Shown: piece after piece, positions 36,979 through 46,353 of the stretch
Layout of the letters: each line of letters begins with the position of its first letter
Position numbering within the stretch: position 1 is the first letter of the stretch
DNA from: Bacteroidales bacterium
GTDB taxonomy: Bacteria; Bacteroidota; Bacteroidia; Bacteroidales; VadinHA17
Assembly: GCA_024763075.1 (NCBI GenBank)
Contig: JANTGF010000006.1
Span: forward strand, 25,634-89,633
DNA length: 64,000 bases
Direction of reading: 5' to 3'
Made by a program: the position numbers and the translations under genes
Notes under the pieces: generated by a model
Databases searched by the model: none
What the model was told of the DNA's origin: nothing
Seen by the model: only the letters and a program-made list of their open reading frames with translations

Positions 36979-39900
36979 TTAACTTTTCTTTTTCTTTTTT
37001 TTGAAAATCCGGTTCCAGTAGCCTTTCACCAAAGAACCGAACGAATTAAAGTCTTCCCTGAAAAATACACCAAGCCCGGTTGTGTAGGGAGCTGTTTCAT
37101 AAATGAGTTTATCGTTCGGACGTGTAAATGCCTTTACCCGGAATTTCCCCTTTTTATCAATTTTCACTTCCACTGAAACATCTCCTACAATATTACTGGA
37201 CCGGTTAATTGTTTGATTTTGATTTTGTCCGATATCAATGTTACTGTTAATTAAAACCCGGTCATTCAGAATTTGTGTAGATAAAGCAACCTCAATTTCC
37301 TGACTTGAAACCTGATCTCCAGGACGGTAATGAAAACCAATATCAAAGTCGTTACTGATTTGCGAAAGCCAGTTACTTAACTGGTTGGAAAGTAATTCAT
37401 AAGTGGTAGCTTCCACAGCTGTACCCGTTCCGGCCTGTGCCACACCTGAGTAGTTGGGGTTTGGCATAAAACTATTAAGTACCAAAAGAGATAAAAACTG
37501 TTTGTTTAGATCTTCCTCGCTACTTATGGCATTTTTTAATCTTGTTTTTGTGTCTTCATCAGAAGTAGGAAGGTCAATATTGAAGCTTATATCCGGGCTT
37601 TCCAGCTTTCCTGTCAGGTGTACTTCACAATCAACAGGAACTCTTCTTTTATAGGCTTCATCATAAAAAAGGTTGTATAGGGAAGTCCTGACCTGGTAAA
37701 TGGCAATTACATCCAGCGTTGCGTTGGCAGGATCGCCATTCCAGATGATTTTACTACCAGGTTTTACCTGAAATTTTTTGTTAATTACCTGGCTCAGGCT
37801 AAAATTATATGTTCCCTGGTCAATTGCATATTCTCCGGACATGGTGAAATTGCTTTCTTTATCTACGTTCATTTGTATATTTCCCAGACCTTTACCTGTC
37901 AAAGATCCTCCAGCATTCGGATCAAACAGAACGCTTGCTTCTGCATCCGGTGTAATGTTAAGGTTAATGTTTAATATAAGGTTGCTGGATAGCTTTGCAA
38001 CTTCACTGGTTAATCTGCGTGTAAACTTTTTCCTTGGATTTTCCTTAGGTCCTTTGCTTACAAACTTTATGTAATTCAAATCTTCAAGCGCTTCTCCATT
38101 TTCCAGCGGGATGAAGAATTGTGTGTTTGGATCCGTTGTTGCGGAAATATTAATATTGAGGTTTTCTGTTGGTCCCTTAAGTGACACAGATCCGGTTCCG
38201 AATGCAGTTCCGTAAAACAAATCGTTTTGCCAGTCCTCCAGATTCAGCATTAAAAGGTTATCAGCTTCAAATCTCAGGTCAAAATAAAGATCTTTAAAAT
38301 GATGCGTTAAAATCTTGCCATTACCGATGGCCTTATTTCCCAAAGTGTCAAAAATTTCAACATTTTTAAATTTAAAAACATTATTGTCAATCTCTACAGG
38401 TGCAGAAAATGAATAAAGTGTGTTCAGGTAATCAATGGACATACTTGTTTTCTGTAAGTTTAAATTACCGCTTATTTCAGGATCTTTTAATTTCCCGGAA
38501 TATTTCAGCTTGCCGGATGCTATTCCGGTAATTTTAGTGGATACAGCTTTGAGAAAGGGATGAAAGGCTTTCACCTTAAACTTATCCAGATCAACATTTA
38601 ACATGATTGTTCCCGGCCCCGGGTAGAGATTACCTTCGGCATGGAACTGTTCCAGTGAGCCCAGCCGGGTTGAAGCAAAGAGTTTTACTGATTTTGTGTC
38701 ATTATCCCAGCTGCTATGCAGAATTCCTGTTCCAAAAGGTACCTCATTTACTTTAAGTTCATCGAAGTTTAGCAGGGATAAAAACATGATAGAATCATAA
38801 AGTCCGGTGATTTTCGCATCTCCGCTTACAATTCCTTCTATATGTAAATTGCCCTGTAATAATTCCTCTGCATTTAATTTCATCTGGTTTGCTTTTACAT
38901 ACAGGGTATCTGTTCTATTCTTGCTGATCTCTCCGTTTATAGAAAGTGATTTTTCCATATTTTTGATAAGGAAGTTGCTAATACGAACTGCATTTGAGTC
39001 AATTTGAATTGTATTCTGACTAATCTCCCAGGGAATACTTTTATGAATAATTGTTGTTGAAGGGATGAAAATCTGTGTTTGCAAAGTATTTGTAAGCTCA
39101 TTTCGTGAAAAGTAACTATTTATATGAACGTCACCTTTGTAAAAAAGTGAGTCATTCTGAAACCAGGAAAGTCTTGTTTTAAGGGTGTCGTTTGCGGCAT
39201 CTGATTGAAAGTCAAATTTAGAAAATTCCAGTTTGTTGTTCAGGAGAGTTTCCTCTGAGCTGAAAGCAAAGCTCAGTTTCTTAAATTTTTCAGATGAAAG
39301 AATAAAACGGGGCTTTTCAAAAAGCTGCTTTCCTGCATAAAAGTACTCTGCATTACCTTCCAGATTCAGTTCTTTTTCTGAAGGATGAAAATACCCTGTA
39401 ATTTTTGATTCAGGTGCGAGTGCGATATCCGGGAAAAAGAAATCTGTAATTTTGTTTAAGTTTTTCAGATCTGCATCAAAATGAAAGTTGTTCTTATAAA
39501 TGCCGCTTGTGTCCGGGAAGGTCTTCAGGCTTGAGGGCAAGAAATTTGCCTGCAAAAAATAAATGGACGGAATGATCTTTTTGAATTCGTAATTGCCACT
39601 TAGGCTAAGGTCTGCATACTCTGACTTTAAGACGATCCAACTGGTATCCGGATCATTGTTTGCTTCAAAAAACATGTTGTAACTTTGAATTTCCTTTCCC
39701 TGCGACTGGTATTTGGCATTTATAATTTTAATGTTACCATTCATATTTTCGAGGCTGTTTCCGGTTATACTGGAAGTCAGGATGAAAGAAAGAAGGGAAG
39801 TTGTATCATTCGGTACCAGGTTTAACTTGTAAAGATTGGCTTTAGGAACAACAAGAGAAAAATCGAATTCATTTTTATCTTTTCCCAAATCTACCAGACC

Positions 39901-41409
39901 TAAAAAATCAAATTCTATATTCGGGTCATCAATATTTATGGAACCATCAAATGACTTGTTATGAAATGTTCCGTTTAAAATAATATTCTGATAATTATAC
40001 TGACTAAATTCAAAATTAGAGATATTCCCTTTCAAATCGCCGGTTAATCTTCTACCGGATAAAACAGAACCATTTACACCCAGTTCCATTGATATTTTCC
40101 CAAAAAGCTCATCTTTTAACAGGAATTTCCCAAGATCAAAATTTTCAGCATTAACTTTTCCCATTACTGTGGTTGACTGATTCTGATTTGGTTTAATGGA
40201 AATATCCGTTTTTATATCCCCGATTTGCGTTGTAAAAGTGCCATAGCTTACAAAATCGTTAAAAAACCCGGTAAATACACCATTGTAACTGATCTGCCCC
40301 AGACGAAAAACCTGTTTGGGAAATTCAAGTTTGAATCTGGAATTACCGATATTTTCAATTCCGGTAATTTCTTCAGGAAGGACCTGTAATTTATCAAATC
40401 TTAAGAACCAGAATGTGTCATTTATATTAGGCAAACCGGAAATATCCATTTTCCCCCGGATAACGGTGCTTTCTCCAACCGATGCATTAACATTTCTACC
40501 GTGAAAGTTTGATACCGTACCATTTAAACTACCAGAGAACTTCACTTTTTTGTCAATTTTCCCAATTGCAGGTGCAAAAAAGGCCAGATCTTTCAGGTAA
40601 ATACTGGACTTTTCAATTTCCACAAACATGTTTACTCTTTCAATAAAGTTTGTGAAATCCATGTAGTCATTAAAATTCATGTCAACCAATGAAGCGTATA
40701 TCCTTGAGTCATTTGTAATAATATCATTATTCCTGAATGTTAGGTTTTGCGGCATTATTTCAACATCTGATTCAAAATCAATGATTCCGAATCCTGAGGA
40801 TTCTTCAAAATCCATTTCTTTTACATGAAAACTAATGCCCCCGTTTTTCGTCAGAAATCGTTTGGCGATGATGCTTAAATGGTTTATTTTTAGATCACTA
40901 AAATCAATCCCATCTTTTCTTTTTTTAATATTTTTATTTTCTAAAGAAAAGTCCCCATCCAGAAAATCAAGGTTATGAATAACAATCTTGGTTTTTCCCC
41001 GTCGTCCCTCTTTCTTTTTGTTTTTTAGCTGATCGGTGATGTATTTTATATTAATAGTATTGGTAGAATCATTTCTCAATTGGAAAGTAGGCTGGTTCAG
41101 GCTTAGCCTCCCTATTTCAATAATCCTGTTACTGATTCTCCAGATATTTGCCGATACCTCCGGTACAAACAATAAGGTATCACCACCCTGGTCTTCAATA
41201 TAAACATCAGAAAGTAAGATTTTGTTAAAAAATTCAAAGTCAACCCAACCAACTGAAATTTCAGCATGAATGTTCTCGGAAATGACAGTGGTGACTTTTT
41301 CTACAGCCCAGGTTTGAACCTTTGGATATTTTAAAGCGAAAAAAAAGATGATTGACAGAAATGCAACTGTCAGGATCAGGAAAAGAAATATTTTAAATAA
41401 CCTTTTGAT
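36979..41409 (-). CDS. tamB: TamB/AsmA-like translocation and assembly protein
   Basis: This protein is 1397 residues from the first usable start, TTG at 41172, but the frame is open 79 codons further and encodes an N-terminal membrane anchor (RLFKIFLFLILTVAFLS) and the typical start of the family, so the natural length is about 1476. The codon where ATG is expected is ATC at 41409-41407; no ATG, GTG or TTG is found between it and 41172. The body is repeated beta-strand of AsmA/TamB type, and the C-terminal DUF490 domain includes LSNQLSNWLSQI and FDIGFHYRPGD. It moves lipid or outer-membrane protein between membranes. No tamA-like gene adjoins. Confidence 0.85.
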   Translation of the reverse strand: MKRLFKIFLFLILTVAFLSIIFFFALKYPKVQTWAVEKVTTVISENIHAEISVGWVDFEFFNKILLSDVYIEDQGGDTLLFVPEVSANIWRISNRIIEIGRLSLNQPTFQLRNDSTNTINIKYITDQLKNKKKEGRRGKTKIVIHNLDFLDGDFSLENKNIKKRKDGIDFSDLKINHLSIIAKRFLTKNGGISFHVKEMDFEESSGFGIIDFESDVEIMPQNLTFRNNDIITNDSRIYASLVDMNFNDYMDFTNFIERVNMFVEIEKSSIYLKDLAFFAPAIGKIDKKVKFSGSLNGTVSNFHGRNVNASVGESTVIRGKMDISGLPNINDTFWFLRFDKLQVLPEEITGIENIGNSRFKLEFPKQVFRLGQISYNGVFTGFFNDFVSYGTFTTQIGDIKTDISIKPNQNQSTTVMGKVNAENFDLGKFLLKDELFGKISMELGVNGSVLSGRRLTGDLKGNISNFEFSQYNYQNIILNGTFHNKSFDGSINIDDPNIEFDFLGLVDLGKDKNEFDFSLVVPKANLYKLNLVPNDTTSLLSFILTSSITGNSLENMNGNIKIINAKYQSQGKEIQSYNMFFEANNDPDTSWIVLKSEYADLSLSGNYEFKKIIPSIYFLQANFLPSSLKTFPDTSGIYKNNFHFDADLKNLNKITDFFFPDIALAPESKITGYFHPSEKELNLEGNAEYFYAGKQLFEKPRFILSSEKFKKLSFAFSSEETLLNNKLEFSKFDFQSDAANDTLKTRLSWFQNDSLFYKGDVHINSYFSRNELTNTLQTQIFIPSTTIIHKSIPWEISQNTIQIDSNAVRISNFLIKNMEKSLSINGEISKNRTDTLYVKANQMKLNAEELLQGNLHIEGIVSGDAKITGLYDSIMFLSLLNFDELKVNEVPFGTGILHSSWDNDTKSVKLFASTRLGSLEQFHAEGNLYPGPGTIMLNVDLDKFKVKAFHPFLKAVSTKITGIASGKLKYSGKLKDPEISGNLNLQKTSMSIDYLNTLYSFSAPVEIDNNVFKFKNVEIFDTLGNKAIGNGKILTHHFKDLYFDLRFEADNLLMLNLEDWQNDLFYGTAFGTGSVSLKGPTENLNINISATTDPNTQFFIPLENGEALEDLNYIKFVSKGPKENPRKKFTRRLTSEVAKLSSNLILNINLNITPDAEASVLFDPNAGGSLTGKGLGNIQMNVDKESNFTMSGEYAIDQGTYNFSLSQVINKKFQVKPGSKIIWNGDPANATLDVIAIYQVRTSLYNLFYDEAYKRRVPVDCEVHLTGKLESPDISFNIDLPTSDEDTKTRLKNAISSEEDLNKQFLSLLVLNSFMPNPNYSGVAQAGTGTAVEATTYELLSNQLSNWLSQISNDFDIGFHYRPGDQVSSQEIEVALSTQILNDRVLINSNIDIGQNQNQTINRSSNIVGDVSVEVKIDKKGKFRVKAFTRPNDKLIYETAPYTTGLGVFFREDFNSFGSLVKGYWNRIFKKKKKKS

Positions 41410-41498
41410 ATTTCAGACTTTAAGAATAATATACAAATACAAATTTTATACCTTTTAAGCTTTAATTGGGTAAAAAGATGGTTGAACAATGAATAAAG

Positions 41499-41520
41499 AT
41501 TATTATCTTCGGATAATAAT
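41499..41520. promoter_or_regulatory. UUCG-capped hairpin upstream of tsaD
   Basis: A perfect 9-bp stem (ATTATTATC pairing with GATAATAAT) closes on a TTCG loop, 60 bp before the tsaD ATG and 90 bp upstream of the divergent tamB. No T-run follows, so it is not an ordinary terminator. It may be an operator or a leader structure. Confidence 0.5.
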
Positions 41521-41579
41521 TACAAAAAAAATAAAAAAAACTTAAAAAGTAGGTGATTTTCAGGAGGAAATGAAAGATA

Positions 41580-42593
41580 ATGATAATTTTAGGAATTGAA
41601 TCATCATGTGATGACACATCTGCAGCTGTGGTTAAGGACGGAAGAGTTTTGTCAAATGCAATGGCTTCTCAGAGTGTACATGAGAAATATGGAGGTGTTG
41701 TGCCGGAACTCGCTTCGCGGGCCCATCAGCAAAATATTATTCCTGTGGTTGATGATGCATTAAAATCTGCAGGAATTTCATCTGCAGAACTGGATGCCAT
41801 TGCTTTTACCCGTGGCCCCGGATTAATGGGTTCACTTTTGGTAGGTACTTCGTTTGCAAAAGGGCTGGCCTTGTCACTGGATATCCCGTTAATTGAGGTG
41901 AATCATTTGCAGGCACATATCTTATCTCACTTTATTATTAAAGAAGAAAAGGAATCAACACTCCCCGGATTACCCTTTCTTTGTTTACTGGTCTCTGGAG
42001 GGCATACCCAACTGGTTGTTGTTGAAGACTACCTAGATATGAAAATCATAGGACAAACAATTGATGATGCAGCGGGGGAAGCTTTTGATAAATGTGCCAA
42101 AGTAATGGGACTGTCCTATCCAGGCGGGCCATTGATCGATAAACTGGCCGTGAAAGGTAATCCGGATGCTTTTGCTTTTTCTAAGCCAAAATTAAGTGGA
42201 TTTGATTATAGTTTTAGTGGACTCAAAACATCTTTCCTGTATTTTGTAAGAGATCAGCTAAAAATGAATGATCAGTTTATTGAATTGAGAAAAGCTGACC
42301 TGGCGGCCTCCCTTCAGAAAACCATTATAACAATTTTAATGGATAAACTGATAAAGGCTTCTGAAAAAACGGGCATTACCGAGATTGGTATCGGTGGAGG
42401 AGTTGCTGCAAATTCAGGATTAAGAAATGCTCTCCGGCAGGAGGAATCAAAACGAAACTGGAATGTTTACCTGCCTGAATTCAGGTATACTACCGACAAT
42501 GCTGCAATGATTGCTATAACCGGTTACTATAAGTATTTGAAAAAGAATTTTACAAATCATTCCGTTATACCGGATGCCAGAATGAAATTCTGA
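41580..42593 (+). CDS. tsaD: tRNA N6-threonylcarbamoyladenosine transferase TsaD
   Basis: This 337-residue enzyme, with TsaB and TsaE, transfers the threonylcarbamoyl group to A37 of ANN-decoding tRNAs. It has the ASKHA start GIESSCDDTSAA, the iron-binding His109 and His113 in NHLQAH, LLVSGGHTQL and GGGVAANSGLR. Length is normal. A run AGGAGG stands 6-12 bp before the ATG at 41580. Divergent from tamB. Confidence 0.97.
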   Translation: MIILGIESSCDDTSAAVVKDGRVLSNAMASQSVHEKYGGVVPELASRAHQQNIIPVVDDALKSAGISSAELDAIAFTRGPGLMGSLLVGTSFAKGLALSLDIPLIEVNHLQAHILSHFIIKEEKESTLPGLPFLCLLVSGGHTQLVVVEDYLDMKIIGQTIDDAAGEAFDKCAKVMGLSYPGGPLIDKLAVKGNPDAFAFSKPKLSGFDYSFSGLKTSFLYFVRDQLKMNDQFIELRKADLAASLQKTIITILMDKLIKASEKTGITEIGIGGGVAANSGLRNALRQEESKRNWNVYLPEFRYTTDNAAMIAITGYYKYLKKNFTNHSVIPDARMKF

Positions 42594-42724
42594 GCCGGTA
42601 TTTTTGTTCTCCCATTGTTGTATTCTTCAACAAAACAGGACGAATGTAACCAGATAGTTCATAAATTATTTTTTTTAGAATAAATGGATTGCTTATATTT
42701 ACATCGTAAGATAAACTAACGCTG

Positions 42725-43099
42725 ATGAAAAATTTATTAATAAAAGCCGGGGCTAAAACTCCCGGAATTGATTTTAATGAAAACGGAGGTTTTGTAGTTA
42801 AGGGACGATCCATCCATGAGGATCCTGATGAGTTTTACAATCCTGTTGTTGCCTGGGTTAAGGAATATTGTAAATCACCTGCAGAATCTACGATTGTTGA
42901 TATCGAACTGGAGTATTTTAACAGCGGCTCAGCAAAATTCATTCTTATCATCCTGCAGGTTTTAACTACCCATCTTCACGATGATAGAGAACTGACTATC
43001 AATTGGTATTATGAGGAAGGAGATGATGATATTTTAGAAAGAGGGCAGTATTTTTCCTCCTTATTGAATAAGAATTTTATTTTTATCCGGGAAAGATAA
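42725..43099 (+). CDS. SiaC-like regulatory phosphoprotein (DUF1987)
   Basis: This 124-residue protein matches the DUF1987 family: KTPGIDFNENGGFVVKGRSIHEDPDEFYNPV, VVDIELEYFNSGSAKFI-type strand and NWYYEEGDDD. In Pseudomonas SiaC is phosphorylated by SiaB and dephosphorylated by the PP2C-like SiaA, and when unphosphorylated it activates a diguanylate cyclase. Here no siaA/B gene adjoins. The PP2C sensor at 9625-13119 could serve as the phosphatase, by inference only. The serine/threonine target lies in the EYFNSGS segment. Confidence 0.82.
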   Translation: MKNLLIKAGAKTPGIDFNENGGFVVKGRSIHEDPDEFYNPVVAWVKEYCKSPAESTIVDIELEYFNSGSAKFILIILQVLTTHLHDDRELTINWYYEEGDDDILERGQYFSSLLNKNFIFIRER

Positions 43100-43104
43100 C
43101 AAAG

Positions 43105-44094
43105 TTAATCTGTTTCTTTTATTGAATTTATCCAGTCGATCGTTTCTTTCAGTCCTTTTTCCAGGGGTGTAATTTTATAATTAAGTTTTTCCATAGCTTT
43201 TCTGCTGCTTAAATTCCAGTTATGCAAATATTTTCTCGCCCAGCCTGGTGTAAGGGTGGGTTTGAAGTTCAGCATTTCAGCCAGTATCCACATAAAAGCT
43301 GATGCCAGAAAAATAATGATTACAGGAACAGGAATCATCCATTGTTTTTTTCCGGATACTTTGCCTATTGTATTGAAGAAAGACCTGTAAGTAATATTAA
43401 CTCCACCCAGGATAAAACGTTCTCCGGCAACATTTTTGTTCATGGCATTAATATGTCCTTTGATCACATCATTGATAAATACATAATTTCCGGATTTGTT
43501 TCCATTCCCCGGAAGAAAATGCCATTTACCTTCTACATACTTTTTTATTAAAAGGCTTACAGCATTGCTTTCACTCATCAATCCTGGCCCATAAAGTCTT
43601 GATGGTAATAATGTTACTGTTTCCAGTCCTTTGGCGCTAAATCTTTCAATTTCGATTTCTGCAAGATGTTTGGATTTTTCATAATCCGTAAAGAAACCAT
43701 TTTCCGGACTATGATTTTCATCTGCCATTGTATTGTCCGAATAACCAATAACCCCGGCTGTTGATGTAATAATTACACGTTTTACATTTAATTTGAAAGC
43801 AATGGACAGTATATTTTTTGTTCCCTCAGTATTTATTTTATAAAAGATATGTGAATCTTTTGCCCAGACTTTTGCATAGGCGGCAAGATGATAAACTATA
43901 GAACATCCCTGCATGGCTTTCTCCAGGCTGACAGGTTCTGTTATCTCTCCTCTGAAATACAGCAGATTCTTGTCTTTAATAATAATTTTCCGGTCATCCC
44001 TGTACAGGGCATGAATGTAATGTCCTTGTTTAAGAAGTTCTTTAACCAATTCAGAACCAATAAATCCGGTTGCTCCTGTAACAAAAATTTTCAT
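43105..44094 (-). CDS. NAD-dependent epimerase/dehydratase (SDR, dihydroflavonol reductase-like)
   Basis: This 329-residue extended SDR has the Rossmann motif GATGFIGSELVKELL at the N-terminus, the catalytic YEKSK (Tyr at about 142) and AELVFHLAA-type strand as YHLAAYAKVW. The C-terminal half contains a hydrophobic segment (about 250-270), so it may associate with the membrane. It likely modifies a nucleotide sugar or lipid. It overlaps the upstream CPBP gene by 4 bp (ATGA at 44091-44094). Confidence 0.85.
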   Translation of the reverse strand: MKIFVTGATGFIGSELVKELLKQGHYIHALYRDDRKIIIKDKNLLYFRGEITEPVSLEKAMQGCSIVYHLAAYAKVWAKDSHIFYKINTEGTKNILSIAFKLNVKRVIITSTAGVIGYSDNTMADENHSPENGFFTDYEKSKHLAEIEIERFSAKGLETVTLLPSRLYGPGLMSESNAVSLLIKKYVEGKWHFLPGNGNKSGNYVFINDVIKGHINAMNKNVAGERFILGGVNITYRSFFNTIGKVSGKKQWMIPVPVIIIFLASAFMWILAEMLNFKPTLTPGWARKYLHNWNLSSRKAMEKLNYKITPLEKGLKETIDWINSIKETD

Positions 44095-44828
44095 TTTACG
44101 ATCTTAAATACAGGATTGGCTCTGAAAGAAAAATAATCATTTGACAGGGCCATGCCGATATGTACAATAATTGCAAGCCAAATGGTACCCGTTTGTAACG
44201 TCAGGATGGAAAGAACAAAACCCAAAGGAATGGCCCCGAGTGTTTCCCGGGCTCCTTTAGGAAAGTGAACCAGAGAATACAAGGCTACATTTATGACTAT
44301 GGCAGGCCAGATGCCGAAAGAATCAATCAGGCCAAAAAGTAAAATCCCCCGGAAAAGAAATTCATAAGCTAAAAGGTAAAGTGACCAGCTTATTGCATTT
44401 ATGAAAATTATTGAAAGATTCCAGCCGGGAGTTCTGATCTGAGGGTAGTCTCGAAGGTTTTTCGGATTCGAAGCAGAAATAAAATTAATAATTACTACGA
44501 TTAATATCAGAATCAATGTCCATAAGATTGCTTCATTTGACATTTGATATAATAATCCAAAATCTTTCAGATGGAAAGGAAGTATATTTAATACAATAAA
44601 ACCAGGCAGTACTCCCAGAAAAAAGACTCCTGAAAGTCTTTGCCATAGTACTTTTTTAATAAGAAATGATTCCCGGCCTGATCGTTTTTCAATGATTTTT
44701 AATACATATCCGGATTGAGAAACATACCAGTATCCAAAATAGGCAATAACCGTAGTTAAGATAATTGTTACAGGTATCAGATCATCAGGTTGAAAAACAG
44801 GTATTGGCTTCATTTTAGATAAAATCAA
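44091..44828 (-). CDS. CPBP (CAAX/ABI) family intramembrane protease-like protein
   Basis: This 245-residue protein has about six or seven membrane segments. The ABI motif region is AYEFLFRG, in which the first Glu of the EExxxR motif is replaced by Tyr, followed by ALYSLVHFPKG and IVHIGMALSND in place of the later metal/His helices. Many Bacteroidota members share this YEFLFRG form. Activity as a protease is uncertain. It is translationally coupled to the SDR gene. Confidence 0.8.
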   Translation of the reverse strand: MILSKMKPIPVFQPDDLIPVTIILTTVIAYFGYWYVSQSGYVLKIIEKRSGRESFLIKKVLWQRLSGVFFLGVLPGFIVLNILPFHLKDFGLLYQMSNEAILWTLILILIVVIINFISASNPKNLRDYPQIRTPGWNLSIIFINAISWSLYLLAYEFLFRGILLFGLIDSFGIWPAIVINVALYSLVHFPKGARETLGAIPLGFVLSILTLQTGTIWLAIIVHIGMALSNDYFSFRANPVFKIVK

Positions 44829-44954
44829 AGCCTGAAAATAGCTAATTTATTTTGTTTTGTGTAAATTCTGAATAATTTCTGCCTAATTATTTATTATTCA
44901 ATATGTTTTACGGTGCAACTTTTAAGCTTAATTTTTTCATTAATAAAATTGAAT

Positions 44955-44962
44955 TACTTTTG
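44955..44962 (+). promoter_or_regulatory. -7 element (TACTTTTG) for the sulfate reductase gene
   Basis: Exact fit to TAnnTTTG, 28 bp before the ATG at 44990, with TTTT at the -33 position. It supports 44990 rather than 44903 as the start. Confidence 0.45.
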
Positions 44963-44989
44963 TCATCTGGAATATGGAAATTACCGGAA

Positions 44990-45703
44990 ATGAGAAAGGA
45001 AGAAATAAAAGCTTTAAATAAACAATTTTCAAAGGCAGATACCGAAGAAGTTCTGAGTTACTTTTTATCGGAATTTAAAGGACGCATTGCCTTATCTTCA
45101 AGTTTGGGTGCAGAGGATCAGGTATTAACAGATTTGGTAATGCAAATAGATCCGGAAGTAAAGATTTTTACACTGGATACCGGAAGAATGTTTCCTGAGA
45201 ATTATGACCTGATTGATAAAACAAATCAGACTTATCATATGAAAATGGATGTCTTTTTCCCTGATTACGAAAAAGTGGAAAATATGGTAAGTGAAAAGGG
45301 GATAAATCTTTTCTACGATAGCATTGAAAACAGAAAATTTTGCTGCCATATTCGTAAAATAGAACCTTTGAAACGTGCCCTGAGTGGGCTGGATATATGG
45401 ATTTGCGGGTTGAGAAGCGATCAGTCTGTTACCCGTATTAATACAAGACTTCTCGAATGGGATGAGGCAAATGGATTGTTAAAATTAAATCCTTTGGTGG
45501 ATTGGACACATGAACAGGTTTGGAATTACATAAGAGAAAAGAAGGTGCCTTATAATAAATTACATGATAAAGGTTTTCTGAGCATCGGATGCCAGCCTTG
45601 TACCAGGGCCATTCAGCCGGGAGAAGATGTGAGAGCCGGCAGGTGGTGGTGGGAACAACCAGAAAGTAAGGAATGTGGCCTGCATAACCGGCCTGTTACC
45701 TGA
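44990..45703 (+). CDS. cysH: APS/PAPS reductase with Fe-S cluster motif
   Basis: The protein is 237 residues from the ATG at 44990; the 29 codons before it overlap the promoter. It has SSSLGAEDQVL (PP-loop), LDTGRMFPE, CGLRSDQS and the C-terminal KECGLH (active Cys229). Two Cys pairs, C118-C119 and C201-Q-P-C204, form the 4Fe-4S ligands typical of adenylyl-sulfate (APS) reductases rather than cluster-free PAPS reductases. It reduces activated sulfate to sulfite in assimilation. No cysD/N or cysI gene adjoins. Confidence 0.9.
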   Translation: MRKEEIKALNKQFSKADTEEVLSYFLSEFKGRIALSSSLGAEDQVLTDLVMQIDPEVKIFTLDTGRMFPENYDLIDKTNQTYHMKMDVFFPDYEKVENMVSEKGINLFYDSIENRKFCCHIRKIEPLKRALSGLDIWICGLRSDQSVTRINTRLLEWDEANGLLKLNPLVDWTHEQVWNYIREKKVPYNKLHDKGFLSIGCQPCTRAIQPGEDVRAGRWWWEQPESKECGLHNRPVT

Positions 45704-45713
45704 TATTCGGTTA

Positions 45714-45732
45714 AGTCACATATTTTGTGACT
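45714..45732 (+). terminator. Hairpin after cysH
   Basis: AGTCACA and TGTGACT (7 bp) enclose a five-base loop 11 bp after the stop. No T-run follows, so it may be an RNA-stabilising hairpin rather than a terminator. Confidence 0.35.
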
Positions 45733-45743
45733 GGGAAATCTTT

Positions 45744-45785
45744 CAATTTCAGCAGATTTTTTCCATCAGTTGACGGATCGATATG
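45744..45785. repeat. Dispersed repeat, family B (fragment)
   Basis: AGCAGATTTTTTCCATCAG followed by GACGGATCGATATGACA is a close match to the sequence at 53910-53948 and a looser match to 51126-51167. It lies between convergent genes. Confidence 0.5.
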
Positions 45786-45829
45786 ACATTTTACTTCTGA
45801 CCTGATATTGCCAAAGACAGGATTTATTT

Positions 45830-46312
45830 TTACTGGTCCTTATCATTTTCATAAAATTTTTCTACACCCGGATAATAATATTTTCTTTTAGCTACTTCCT
45901 CAGGAAAAGCAAAATAAGTGATCCAGCCTTCGGTGCAAAGGCAATCATTTTTGTCTGTAATTCTGGTGTAAATCGTGAGTAAGCGTTTGTGTTTTTCTTT
46001 TATGCTTGATCTTATAGTTATTTCACCCCTGTCCATTCGTACGGGTTTGTGATATTTTATTTTCATGTCTGAAGTAACCCCGGCAGTTTTGGCTTTAACC
46101 ATAACCGTCCAGCTTGCGATTTCATCCATTATCGTAGCCTGAATACCACCATGTAAAATATTAATAAAACCCTGGTAATGCGTTCCCGGTTCCCATACTG
46201 ATACAATGTCTTCTCCATCTTCAAAAAAATGCAGGTGAAGTCCAATTGGATTGGAAGGTGAGCATCCGAAACACGGACTTTTATCAGGGTAGGGATTTAC
46301 TAATTTTTTCAT
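45830..46312 (-). CDS. PaaI-type hotdog thioesterase
   Basis: This 160-residue protein has the hotdog signature GFINILHGGIQATIMDEIASW, in which HGG and the following acidic residue are catalytic in acyl-CoA thioesterases of the PaaI type. Cys residues in SPCFGCSPSNPIGLHLHF at the N-terminus are typical of the Bacteroidota subfamily. Substrate unknown. The J-domain gene lies 41 bp upstream on the same strand. Confidence 0.85.
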   Translation of the reverse strand: MKKLVNPYPDKSPCFGCSPSNPIGLHLHFFEDGEDIVSVWEPGTHYQGFINILHGGIQATIMDEIASWTVMVKAKTAGVTSDMKIKYHKPVRMDRGEITIRSSIKEKHKRLLTIYTRITDKNDCLCTEGWITYFAFPEEVAKRKYYYPGVEKFYENDKDQ

Positions 46313-46353
46313 AAATGATGCTTTTATTTTATTATTGGCTGGTAATAAAAATT

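Noticed and set aside
44903..44989. Longer start for cysH
   Set aside because: The extra codons cover a -7 promoter element and do not extend the family homology.
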